Assembly (NCBI GenBank): GCA_963575745.1
Contig: CAUYUJ010014612.1
Location: 64,001 to 102,500, forward strand
DNA: 38,500 nt
Source: Prorocentrum cordatum
Taxonomy: Eukaryota > Sar > Dinophyceae > Prorocentrales > Prorocentraceae
Direction of reading: 5' to 3'
Translations under genes and position numbers: made by a program
Notes under the pieces: generated by a model
What the model saw: the letters and a program-made list of their open reading frames with translations, nothing else
What the model was told of the DNA's origin: nothing
Databases searched by the model: none
Shown here: positions 9,501-17,778 of the stretch, in pieces
Layout of the letters: each line of letters begins with the position of its first letter
Numbering within the stretch: position 1 is the first letter of the stretch

Positions 9501-12500
9501 GCCTTTTGGGGGGAACCCCGCGCCCCCACCCCCCCGCAGGGTCCAGGGCTCGAGCAGTGGCGAAGCGTTCCGGCTTGCCTACAGGCCCACCGAAGAATGT
9601 TCTAAGAACTCCTTGTGGTCCGCACGCAAAAATGCCATTAGAACATTTCCGGCTGATATGGTTTTGTTTAAACTCATCGCGTCAACGTTCTGAGAGCAGT
9701 GTTTATGTTTTTGAACATTTCGGGATTATGCGAAGATTTTGTGGTAGGCCTATAGGGAGAGAGCCCCAATCGGCTCATGATGGCAGACACATGTGCCGCT
9801 ATGTACACACAAACAAACAAGCCGGGGGGTGCTAAGAGTGCCCCTGGCCCAAGGTGCCTCCAGCTTTTCGCTTCACTTTGGAGCCCCTGGGGCCCGTCTG
9901 GGCCTCGTGCGGGGGTAAAGGCCGTGAGGGCCTCCTCGGCAATGCTGGGGACACCTTGGGCCGCACACCCCCGTCGTCATTGTTTTTTTTTGTTCATAAC
10001 GTCGACCCCAAGACGTCTCGACCCATTCCCGAGCACCGGTTTTTCTTCCTGAGCTGTTTTTTGGGCGGTCCCGAGGCCGGGTAAGGGTCTCCAGAGACCG
10101 AAAATTGGGAAAAACCTTTGGCCATGATTTTCTAATGACCCGAGGGGGTCTGGGGCCAGGGGCGCCTCCTTGGCGACATCCGAGCCAGACGCGGCGAGGT
10201 CCTCAGCGGCCTGCTCAACGCGACGTTCGGGAACGCCGTGGAGATGATCATGACCGTCCAGACCCTGAGGGCGGCCGGCGGTGCTTTCGAGACTCGGCAT
10301 CGCTCGGACGCGTGTATTGTTCCCCTGGCATCGTCGGACGTGTGTATTGTTCCCCAGCGGTGACCATCGAGGACCCCTCGCGTTGCGGAAAAACCGCGAC
10401 GGGAGGTTTTTTTTGTTATTTCCAGCCTCTGGGGGCCCTCACCGGGCCTCGGGAACGTTGAAAAGCGATTCAGGATGAAAAGCCGGTCCCAGTGAAGGGG
10501 TCCAGATCTCTGAGGGCCGACGTTATGAACAAATCATGACGACGGGGGTGTGCTATGAGCATCTTCGATCATTCTGCGAAGAATGCACGCACGAGACCGA
10601 CAAAAAAAAAACGAGGAGGAAGGGACGTCCAGGCGATGGCGAGGAGAGAGGGGCCGGGGCTCAAGAGACGGGGGGTCAACGCAAAAGGGGCCAGTCAGAG
10701 CGTGCGGTTCTTGCAGGACCCCGCAGAGCCAGGGACGCATGGACCGGGCCAGCGTACAGGGTCCTGCAGCATCCTTGCAGGATCTCGCAGTGACCGGGGT
10801 TTGGGAGGACCTGGAGGACAAGGACAAGGAGGAGGACAAGGAGGAGGACAAGGAGGAGGAGGAGGAGGAGGAGGACAAGGAGGAGGAGGACAAGGAGGAG
10901 AAGGAGGAGGAGGAGGAGGAGCCCGCAGAGGGGGGTGGGGGGAGGGGGGGGAACCTCTTAGGATCGCCCCTGCTTCTCAGAAGGCGCGGGCCTCATCCAT
11001 AGATGTGAGGCCGGCGCCTTCTCAGAAGCAGCCTCCTTCTAGGAAGCCCTTCCCCCTCCGTCCACCCCCTTGCGCGCGCCGCCAATCAATAGCTACTCCT
11101 CCTCCTTTCCCTCCTTTTCCTCCTCCTCCTCCTCCGAGGACCCGGATCAGTAGCTGCCCAGGGAGGGGGGGGGGGGATGGGGCTGGGGGCTGGGCCCGGC
11201 GAGGGCCAGCGGCCCTCCCCGAGAGGGCTTTGGCGCCTGCGGGCCTCGCGCCCCGCCTGCCCCCTCTCGCAAGGGGGCCCTGCTGTCGTCGGGTGGTGCC
11301 AGGAGTGCGGACATCAGGGGCCACGACAGGGAGGGATGGGCACGGGGGGGGGGGGCATCGACCCTCAATCGCCAATCGATCACCGATAGGGGCCCGACAG
11401 CCCCAACCTGCCCAGGAGCATGCGGATTCACTCGGGGTCCTATCGCCGATCTATCGGCGATGTATCGCCGAGGCCAGGTTGATGCATCCCCCCTCTATGT
11501 CACACACACCCTATCGTTGCCCCTTAGAACAGGGGATCGACTAAAGAATCGATCGGCCCCACATTTGATTTCTCGTCGAGTCATACGTAGAATATGTGTA
11601 GATCTACAATGCACGCTTGTCTCATGGATTCGACGGGCAGATCAAGTTTGGAGGAAATCAATTCTGTAGTCGATCCCCCATTCGAGGAAGTGCCACTGGC
11701 CCAAGGTGACCCAAGGAGGCCCCCGCGGCCTCCAGACCCAGATACCCTCGGGCCCTGCAGAAATCACGATGGGAGGCTTTTTGCCCTTTTTCTTTCTCTG
11801 GGGGCCCGTGCTGGGCCTCAGGACCGTCAAGAAACGACCCGGGGTGAGCAACAGGTCCCGGGGAATGGGTCGAGACCTCTGGCTTGGCATCGCTCGGACG
11901 TGTGCATGTTTCCTTCGGCGAAAAAACCACGCACGAAACCGAAAAAAGCATAGGAAATGGACGTCCGAGCGATGGCCAGCTGGGGGTCGACGCTATTAGA
12001 AGATCATGACGGCGGAGGTGTGGGTCCAGCGCACCCCGCACGGTGCCCAGACGGTCAGAGCCCCAAATCAACAGGGCCTGGGGCGGTCGGGGATGGCTAC
12101 GGACTCGCGCCTCGGGGGCCCAAACGGGAGTCAATCCCCAGACCGCACGCATCCCAGAGAACTCGGGCGTCCACCCCTCACGCATCATCGGGGCTGGGGG
12201 CAGCTACAGGTTCGCGCCTCGGGAGCCCAAGCCGGAATTACCCCGGACAGCAATCATCCGAGATTATGCGGGCGTCCATGGTGGGCCCCAGGGGCCCCGA
12301 AATGGAACGAAAAGCTGGGGGCACCTTGGGCCAGGGGCTCCTAGAATGCAGTTTGCCTCCAAGTCTGGAGCATGCGCGGGCGCCCCGCGACCACATTGCA
12401 TCGGTTTTCGATCGGGACGGCGGGGGTGCCGTCATATTGCTTGCTGCGCGCAGGCCGACCATCTTTTTCAACAGCAGCAGTACAGAATGCATTTTGCCTC

Positions 12501-13716
12501 TGCATCTGGAGTGTGCGCGACTGTCAAGCAATTATACAGAATGCACTTTGGCTCCACATCTGGAGCTTGCGCGGGCACCCCGCGAGCACTTTGCATTCGT
12601 TTTTGACAGGGACGGCGGGGGTGCCGCCATATTGCTCGCGGCGCACAGGCCAACCATCTTTGTCAAAAGACAATACAGAATGCACTTTGCCTCCACATCT
12701 GGAGCATGCACGGGCGCCCCGCGACCAATTTGCATTGGATTTTGTTAGGGGCGGTGAAGGTGCCGGCATATTGTTTCAACGTGTAGCACGTACTGCACCT
12801 GGCGCGCCTGGCTCGCTTGGCCTCCAGGGCGCCTGGTACACCTGGAACCCGTGACGCACATGGCATGCGTGGCGCTCCTAAGCAATATGCTGAGACTCCC
12901 TCGGGTCTTACTTATGTGTTGGGATGGCGGGTGCGAGTAAGCGAGACGGCTTGCGGGCGAAGGGGGCGCCTCGACCCATACCGCTACCCTTCCCCCAGTG
13001 CCCCCTTTTTTCGGACTCCTGGGACCGCTGGATTCGCGTCGGAATATTGGTCAAAGCGCTTCTGGAGAGAGGCCCTGGGAGTAGCGGTATCGATGCCTTT
13101 TGGTTTCTCCGCTTCTGGGCCTTCAGGGGTTGGTCTCCTTGGCATCGCTCGGACGTGTGCATGTTTCTCGGCGGTGACCACGGAGGAGCATCCTGGATCA
13201 CGTGGTGGAAAAGCGCAACTCAGCAGGCGAGGAACGGCATAATATACACTTCTTCGCCGTCGGGGGCGCCTGCCCCCCGGGCGACTGTAAAGTTTATGCC
13301 CCTACGTGGCACCGTCGGGGTCTAAACTTTGCAGCCGCCCTGGGGGGGCAGGCGTCCCCGACGGCGGACAAGTTTGCACCATTTCGTTCTTCGGCCCTTC
13401 GGTACCCAAACAAATGCGCGGGGGACGGACGGCCGAGCGGCGCAGGGAGGCAGCCCCCACCCCTGGCCGCCAAGGGGGGGGGGGGAGGCGGCCTGCCCCC
13501 GAGAGGACCGCCGCGCCTCCCGGTGGCCCCGCCTGCCCTCCTGAGGTGTGGGGGGGGGGGGGGGGCGGTCTGGGCGCTGCCTCTGGAGTCTCCGACGAGG
13601 TGGGCGGCCCTCAGCCTGCAAGCCCCTCATCATCACCTCTCCTCATTACCTCTCCTCCTCCTCCTCAGTCTTCTTTCTCCTCCTCCTCCTCCTCCTCCTC
13701 CTCCTCCTCCTCCTCC

Positions 13717-13752
<36 letters not shown>

Positions 13753-14558
13753 CCTTTCCTCATCATCTCTCCTCTTCCTCCTTCCCCCTCCTCCTCCTCC
13801 TCCTTCCTCCTCCTCCTCCTCTTTCCTCTTTCCTCCTCCTCCTCCTCCTCCTCCTCCTCTTTCCTTTTTCCTCCTCCTCCTCCTCCTGGTGGCAGGTTTT
13901 TCCCTGTTCTCTTCTTCTGGGGGCCCCTACCGGGCCTCAGGACCGTGCACAAAAACGGCCCTGGATGAGAAACCGGTCCCAGGGAATGGCAGGGAGGAGG
14001 AAGGGGTATCGACACCGCTGCTCGTCCTGGATGGCTGCCGTCGCCGCTGCTGGATTCTCACCGGAGCAGAAGCCGCGGCATCCCGGAGCGCTGCCGCCTC
14101 CTCCCTCTTTGCCCCACCCGCTCTCGCGCGCCTTCAAGGCGGGGCTCACCTCGGTCGTCAAGGAGACGCTCCTCGGGTCCGTGCTGTCCAATATGCTGCT
14201 GGTCCTCGGCATGTCGTTCTTCTTCGGCGGCATCGTGGAGCTGGGGGATGGGATCAAGCCGGGTCCTTCCTCCCGCCTTTCCCTCTTCGCTTCAATAACG
14301 GCCTCTCAGATGGGGTCCGAGCAGACGGGGTCGGAGGATCGCGCCTACGTCGCCGATGCATCGGCGAGGTCGGCGTCCAGAAAATCGAGCTCTATATCGA
14401 GCTGCATCGCCGATGCATCGGCGATGCGGCGCGATCCTCCGACCCCATCTGCACTCGGACCCCATCTGGGAGGCCAGGTCCTTCCTCCCAGGCTGATGGG
14501 TCCGTTTTCCACCACCACCACCAGAAGTTGGAGGGGGAGGGGGTCCTCCTCCTCCTCC

Positions 14559-14599
<41 letters not shown>

Positions 14600-16859
14600 C
14601 TCCTCTTCGTTCTCTTCCGCCTCGTCCTCCCCCTTCCCCCTCCAGCATATGGTGGTGGTGGTGGTGGTGGAAAGCGGGCCCATCTCAGGCCACCCGAGGG
14701 GGCGCGAACGGTGTCCGCGCCTCGCGCTTCGCGGCCAAGGGCTGGACGTGTGCGCCGGGGCGACGCCGTCGAGCCTCGCGGGGGGCGCAGCGAGAGGCGC
14801 GAGGGCAGGGCAGCCGGCGTCCGCCTCCCGGTAGGCAGGGGCGGCTGGCCCGGCGGGCTGGGCCTGCCGTGGCCTCGCACTTCGCCCAGACCTCCTCCTC
14901 CTCCTCCTCCTCCTCCTCCTCCTCCTGCTCCTCCCTGCTCCTCCTCCTCTTCCTCCTCTCCTCCTCCTCCTCCTCCTCCTCCTCCCTCCTCCTCCTCCTC
15001 CTCCTCCTCCTCCTCCTCCTCCTCCTCCTCCTCCTCCTCCATCTCCTCCATCTCCTCCTCCTCCTGCTCCTCCTCCTGCTCCTCCTTTGGAGTTTCCCTG
15101 TCGGGTCGGACGCGGGGCGGGCACCGGCATCGGGAGAGGGGTGCCGACATCTGCTGCACGCCACCGGCGTCGGCCCCGCCGCCGGGCCGCTCTGCTCCCT
15201 GCGTTTTAGCGCCTCCGGCGCTGGGGAGGCGCCAGGGAAGGGTTTGCGTCAGTTGGCTCGCTTCGGGAGGGAGAAAGCACACAGACACCAAGACTCGTCG
15301 GTTATCAAGAAAACGAAGGAAAATATGGGAAGCGGCGGGGGAGACGAGCATCAAGAGAATCTCTGAGGAATTGGGGGCCTGTGTCTGTTCCTGTGTGTGT
15401 CCCGGGGCCCCTTCGACGCTGGCTCCCCCTTTGCTACCCCACATCCTGGTCGTATGACCCGGTCCTTCCTCCGCATCGGTGTCAGCATGGACGAGAGCCA
15501 GGCGAGGCCGTTCCTTGACAGGATCGATCGTTCTGGAGGCTTCCAGCTGGTCGCGGAGAAGCAGCAGGTTTCGGCAGCAAATGATGGGAGACTGGTGTAC
15601 CTTCTGAGTTCCGACTTTCGCGTCGATTAGCGTCTGGGGGTCGATGAGTTAGCGACGGTTTAGTGTCGTCTAGCGTCGTCTATCGTCGATTTAGCGTCGA
15701 CGGGCGTCGACGAGCGTCGATTCGCAAGAGCCGCCAAGATGGTACGGGAGGCTCCCGTGAGTTGCCACCGAAGCAGGTCTTCGTCGCCAACGGTGCCATG
15801 GTCAGTGTGACCATGCTGCTGGTCTCGTGCTTGTCCTTCGCCCTCCCCACGGTCTTCATCGCCCAGGCGCTGACCGAGCGCGAGGAGGTCCAGCAGATCT
15901 CCCTGGTGTCCTCCGGGGTCGTCATGCTGTCGTACGTCGCGTACCTGTGGTTCCAGCTCTACACCCACAAGCAGATGCTGAAGACACCGGACGGCGACGG
16001 AGACGGCGACGGCGGCGACGAGGAAGACGAGGGCGACGGCCTGACGCTCGGCGTTTCTCTTGGCCTGCTGGCCGGCACCTCGGTCTTGGTGTCAATCTCG
16101 TCCGAGCTGCTTGTCACTGCGATAGAGGCCGTGGTCGACCAGGCTGGCCTCAGCGAGGCTTTCATTGGCATCATATTGCTGCCGATCGTCGGCAACGCGT
16201 GCGAGCACGCGGCGGCGGTCCGGTTCGCGGTCAAGAACAGGCCCGGGCTCTCCGTCAGTATAGCGGTGGGGTCTTCGGTGCAGGTGGCCCTGTTCGTGGT
16301 TCCTTTCGCGGTGGTGATGGGCTGGTTCTTGGGCGTCGATATCCAGTTGCTTGCGGCAGGCCCCGCCGCAGCGTCGACACCTATTTGTGATGGTCCTACC
16401 GAGGCCTCCCGAACAGGCCTGGCCGAGTAGTCTGTAGTAGGCACGTCGAGGCCTGGTCGAGTCGAACAGGTCTCGGAAGTTTTTGATTCCACGGTGGCCC
16501 AAGGGACCCACAGAAGTTCAGACCCACAGAAGCTCTGGGGTACCTCAGCACCCTCAAGGATCGACGAACACTGTGGTCAAAGTTCCCTTGTAGCAGAATT
16601 TGTTATCACGGACCTCGCTAGCCAAAGAGTTGCACATTGACATGCCCCAGCCGTGCCAAGGGCACGGTGGCGGATGGACCTGAACTTTGGGATCATGCAC
16701 GTAAGCGTGCTCATCATATCGGTCTTGGTGGTCCTCACCATCGTGGTTGATGGGTCTGCGACGTGGCTCGAGGGATACATGCTCTGTTCGGCCTACGTGC
16801 TCATCGCAGTGATGTATTGGCATGTCAAAGGCTCTCATTCGCTCGCGAACGAGCTGTGA
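6393..16859 (+). CDS. CAX: CAX-type Ca2+/H+ exchanger, seven-exon gene
   Basis: Cation/proton exchanger of the CaCA superfamily, CAX family. Such proteins load Ca2+ (or Mn2+) into acidic organelles using the proton gradient. Proposed exons: 6393-6530, 7279-7367, 8340-8559, 10199-10270, 14139-14234, 15762-16345 and 16661-16859. They join in phase to about 465 residues, the usual family size (400-460). Seen: TM1-TM2 at about 96-137 ending in ATEEL; first alpha-repeat GLLNATFGNAVE at 153-164; LLGSVLSNMLLVLG at 184-197; an Asp/Glu/Gly run at 282-297, the acidic loop typical between TM6 and TM7; second alpha-repeat GNACEH at 349-354, where the family usually has GNAAEH; then GSSVQVALF, MDLNF and WLEGYML. 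The C-terminus is complete (stop 16857-16859). The N-terminal start, the second junction and the last two junctions are less certain. No second gene of the pathway is adjacent. Family assignment is very sure; exact exon ends are inferred by phase and family spacing. Confidence 0.93.
6531..7278 (+). other. CAX intron 1 with 13-bp direct repeat at its edges
   Basis: GT...AG intron of 748 bp. AGGTCTCCGGCAT spans both junctions. It holds a GGCGGAAGGCAGCGGAAG-type short repeat (6600-6670) and, at about 7120-7262, GGGATC/GGGATG runs with a gapped CCCCA...TGGGG motif related to 1531-1708. No coding sequence recognised inside. Confidence 0.7.
7279..7367 (+). CDS. CAX: CAX exon 2
   Basis: Codes VSGISIPPAVAWGVNREF followed by RRGDSDGDFAAR, polar N-terminal sequence before TM1. 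The acceptor is AG 7277-7278. The sequence AGGTCTCCGGCAT occurs both here (7277-7289) and at the end of exon 1 (6529-6541). The 3' end has two in-phase options. With end 7367, the intron starts GA and CGCCAGGA is shared with the next acceptor. With end 7399, there is a consensus G|GTGAGC donor paired with an acceptor at 8323, which adds about 16 residues. I list the first because the direct-repeat pattern recurs at the other junctions. Confidence 0.6.
7424..7572. repeat. GGA microsatellite in CAX intron 2
   Basis: GGA array with a few GAC/GAA interruptions. Intron 2 also holds a hairpin AAAAATAGTC/GACTATTTTT (7748-7782) and a CT dinucleotide run (8019-8062). Confidence 0.95.
8340..8559 (+). 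CDS. CAX: CAX exon 3 (TM1-TM2)
   Basis: Codes TPKSTLQRNAEAM, then two hydrophobic segments (SILLVAFPLGVLSAAFGW and TFWLNFCALIPLAKIL) and the family motif GDATEEL, ending DACLQNE. It matches the TM1-TM2 hairpin of CAX/VCX1 proteins in order and spacing. The acceptor is AG 8338-8339, or 8322-8323 in the alternative model. The donor is a GC (AACGAG|GCCCCC). Splicing to 10199 gives 10 residues between ATEEL and GLLNATFGN, against 9 in most family members. The nearest alternative acceptor (10159) would give 23. Reading on past 8559 runs into non-homologous sequence. Confidence 0.88.
8777..8950 (+). repeat. 53-bp tandem repeat in CAX intron 3
   Basis: About 3.3 units. GCGCTGGCCTCATTTCC recurs at 8829, 8882 and 8935 with exact 53-bp spacing; a diverged first unit starts near 8777. 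Confidence 0.9.
9175..9478. repeat. TCC microsatellite in CAX intron 3
   Basis: Imperfect CTC/TCC array of about 300 bp with scattered TCCC phase shifts. Confidence 0.97.
9966..10140 (-). repeat. Intron-resident dispersed element, inverted copy
   Basis: Reverse complement of the 10389-10550 copy. It shares GACGACGGGGG, GACGTTATGAACAA, a GGGTCGAGAC block, AACCGGT and GGCCTCGGGACCG in the same order. It ends about 58 bp before CAX exon 4. Confidence 0.7.
10199..10270 (+). CDS. CAX: CAX exon 4 (first alpha-repeat, GNAVE)
   Basis: A 24-codon exon, VLSGLLNATFGNAVEMIM then TVQTLR. It carries the first of the two inverted alpha-repeats that build the cation site; the Glu of GNAVE is the expected ion-binding residue. 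Acceptor AG 10197-10198 shares CGAGG with the preceding donor. The donor is a GC (CTGAGG|GCGGCC) sharing GGCGG with the next acceptor. Joining to exon 5 reproduces the family spacing exactly (23 residues from the GNAVE Glu to the Gly of the next LLG/MLG motif, counted against my memory of yeast VCX1). The exon sits between two inverted copies of a repeat element. Confidence 0.86.
10296..10375 (+). repeat. GGCATCGCTCGGACG repeat, two adjacent copies
   Basis: GGCATCGCTCGGACGCGTGT at 10296 and GGCATCGTCGGACGTGTGTA at 10327. Further copies at 11886 and 13141 share TGTGCATGTTTC. All four are in CAX intron 4. The copies at 10327 and 13141 are followed by GCGGTGACCA. Confidence 0.8.
10389..10550 (+). 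repeat. Intron-resident dispersed element, direct copy
   Basis: T-rich start (GAGGTTTTTTTTGTTATTTC), a CTCTGGGGGCCCTCACCGGG core, GCCGGTCCCAGTGAAGGGG, then GACGTTATGAACAA and GACGACGGGGGTGTG. Related copies: 9966-10140 (inverted), 11768-11880 and 13891-13995. Confidence 0.75.
10805..10925. repeat. GGACAAGGA/GGA microsatellite in CAX intron 4
   Basis: GGACAAGGA units grade into pure GGA. Just upstream (10705-10800) is a copy of the GATCCTGCAG-type repeat seen at 963-1090. Confidence 0.9.
10930..11092. mobile_element. MITE-like foldback element, partial copy
   Basis: Contains a 26-bp near-perfect hairpin (10970-10995 with 11006-11031, CTTCTCAGAAGGCGC arms) and a 3' end reading CTTCCCCCTCC...GCGCGCGCCGCC, as in the 1711-1902 element. 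Confidence 0.55.
11768..11912 (+). repeat. Intron-resident dispersed element, third copy
   Basis: GGGAGGCTTTTTGCCC, CTGGGGGCCCGTGCTGGGCC, AGGTCCCGGGGAATGGG, followed directly by GGCATCGCTCGGACGTGTGC. A downstream segment (11915-12030) shares ACGCACGAAACCGA and ATCATGACGGCGGAGGTGTG with 10530-10640. Confidence 0.7.
12343..12775 (+). repeat. Tandem repeat of about 140 bp in CAX intron 4
   Basis: Units start AGAATGC at 12343, 12484, 12538 and 12677. The second is truncated to 54 bp. Shared blocks: TTTGCCTCCACATCTGGAGC, GGGACGGCGGGGGTGCCG and AGGCCAACCATCTTT. Confidence 0.9.
13660..13886. repeat. CTC and ATC microsatellites in CAX intron 4
   Basis: CTC array, then about ten ATC units (13720-13750), then CTC with TTTCC interruptions. 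Confidence 0.97.
13891..13995 (+). repeat. Intron-resident dispersed element, fourth copy
   Basis: GGCAGGTTTTTCCCTG, CTGGGGGCCCCTACCGGGCC, AGGACCGTGCACAAAAACGG, AACCGGTCCCAGGGAATGG. It ends about 140 bp before exon 5. Confidence 0.75.
14139..14234 (+). CDS. CAX: CAX exon 5 (TM4)
   Basis: A 32-codon exon reading AGLTSVVKETLLGSVLSNML then LVLGMSFFFGGI. The SNMLLVLG segment and the FFFGG turn are diagnostic of CAX TM4. Acceptor AG 14137-14138. A GT donor at 14235 gives GGI|LPPKQVF, matching the family distance from GGI to the following Q-x-F. A GC donor at 14231 paired with an acceptor at 15750 is a second in-phase possibility (GG|SRELPPKQ). Other frames through here are open but carry only repeat-derived sequence. 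Confidence 0.87.
14302..14473. repeat. Long foldback palindrome in CAX intron 5
   Basis: Outer arms about 43 bp (left 14302-14345, right 14428-14473), including GGGGTCGGAGGATCGCGCC and its exact complement. Inside are a perfect 24-bp palindrome at 14404-14427 and a 16-bp one (CGCCGATGCATCGGCG) at about 14351-14366. GGTCCTTCCTCCC flanks it on both sides (14262, 14478). Confidence 0.85.
14538..15092. repeat. CTC microsatellites in CAX intron 5
   Basis: Two CTC-rich tracts (14547-14640 and 14888-15090), with a short GGT run at 14651-14670 and unassigned GC-rich sequence between them. Confidence 0.95.
15600..15730 (+). repeat. TAGCGTCG-type short repeat before CAX exon 6
   Basis: Irregular 8-12 bp units (TTAGCGTC, TAGCGTCGTC, GGGCGTCGACG) end about 30 bp before the exon 6 acceptor. 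Confidence 0.7.
15762..16345 (+). CDS. CAX: CAX exon 6 (TM5-TM9, acidic loop, GNACEH)
   Basis: The largest exon. It codes the TM5 segment VSVTMLLVSCLSFALPTVF, TM6 through YVAYLWFQLYTHKQ, and a 16-residue acidic loop of Asp, Glu and Gly (residues 282-297). TM7 contains SLGLLAGTSVLVSISSELLV. The second alpha-repeat LLPIVGNACEHAAAV follows, then GSSVQVALFVVPF in TM9, ending GWFLGVD. The acidic loop and both ends match CAX order. A Cys replaces the usual second Ala of GNAAEH. The 3' end is uncertain: a GT donor at 16346 (phase 2) fits the acceptor at 16660, but family alignment would place the junction nearer the Asp at 16340. Confidence 0.93.
16661..16859 (+). CDS. CAX: CAX exon 7 (TM10-TM11 and C-terminus)
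   Basis: Codes ARWRMDLNFGIM, then the hydrophobic VSVLIISVLVVLTIVV, the family motif WLEGYML, a last membrane helix (YVLIAVMYW) and a short polar tail ending NEL before TGA. CAX proteins end just after this helix, so the C-terminus looks complete. Acceptor AG 16659-16660 is the nearest AG upstream of MDLNF; using it inserts about five residues relative to most family members. Confidence 0.9.
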
Positions 16860-17384
16860 GTAAGTAGGGCTGGCCCGGCCGCTATGATAGCGCAATGGAC
16901 AGTCGCTCTGTATGCTAGCCCACGTCTGGGCACAGTCTCGAGAGGAGCTCTTGGTCAGTGGCCAGCACGCCCTGCCGTGCTGGCGGCCGCTTGCGACGCA
17001 GAGGCACGCCACGCCGGCCCGCATCATAAAGGCATGGCGTACCAGAACGGCCAGGCTTCAAGCCAAGAGCAACCAACAAGAGCCACCGGCCAGGTCATCC
17101 GCAGTGGCGCGACCAGCCTGCGCACGTTCGCGGTCCTTGAAGAAACCATTGGTTCGAAGAGTAACTGGTGAGTGTCCCCAAGTAGTCTGCCACGGATAAG
17201 CGTCCTCCAACGATCTCCGAGCTTGACGCCCCCTAGCAAAGGGGGCTGGCAGATTTTATCCAGCTGCCTGCGGCAAGTCCCTCCACCGTGCCAGCCCAAC
17301 ATTTTTCGGTGGCGACTGTTCGAGGGGGCACGGGACGCCGTCACGTGTGACACCTGGAACCGTGATGAGATGGTGAGAGCCATG
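16860..17384. other. Downstream of CAX; no recognisable gene
   Basis: Probably 3' UTR and flank. Open frames are present but show no domain. A GCTAT/ATAGC inverted repeat lies at about 16881-16891. No AATAAA signal was seen, which would be unremarkable in a dinoflagellate. Confidence 0.4.
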
Positions 17385-17389
17385 ACGAG

Positions 17390-17506
17390 GATTGTCATGA
17401 TTATGAAGATGATAGGGATGATGATGGGGATGCTGATGCCGGCGATGATGGCGATGAGGAAGATGATTCTCGCTAGAATGGTCGTAATGATGATGCAGCT
17501 GCTGAT

Positions 17507-17549
<43 letters not shown>

Positions 17550-17715
17550 GTGATGGTGATGATGATGATGATGATGATGATGCTGGTAATGGCGCTGTGG
17601 CTGTCGATGCTGCTGCTGTTGAAGACGATAACGACAATGATGCCTGATGCTGATGGTGTTGGTAATGGTGATGATGGTGACGACGATGCTGATGCTGATG
17701 ATGATGAGGAGGCAG
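17390..17715. repeat. GAT/GCT-rich microsatellite
   Basis: GATGATGAT array with TGCTGCTG segments. It gives Met/Asp/His-rich frames, not genes. Confidence 0.95.
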
Positions 17716-17778
17716 AGTAGGACGAGGAAGGCCGTCACATGTCACGCCTCCCGTCTCGACAATCTGTGGAGCTCACAT

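Noticed and set aside
9123-9835. Poly-Pro, poly-Leu and poly-Ser open frames at TCC/GGA arrays (also 8-1059, 4889-5212, 6043-6676, 7163-7749, 25246-26103, 28521-28901)
   Set aside because: Simple-repeat translations; all frames of the array are open and none continues into recognisable protein.
10160-10198. Longer exon 4 starting at acceptor 10159 (adds GRLLGDIRARRGE)
   Set aside because: In phase, but it would place 23 residues between ATEEL and GLLNATFGN where the family has about 9; the 10198 acceptor fits better and shares CGAGG with the donor.
13202-15457. 751-codon plus-strand open frame
   Set aside because: Long only because CTC and CAT microsatellites lack stops in this frame. It passes exon 5 of the exchanger in the wrong frame and has no domain.
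16888-16935. tRNA-like A-box TAGCGCAATGG downstream of CAX
   Set aside because: No acceptor stem, anticodon stem or proper B-box follows; at best a degenerate remnant.
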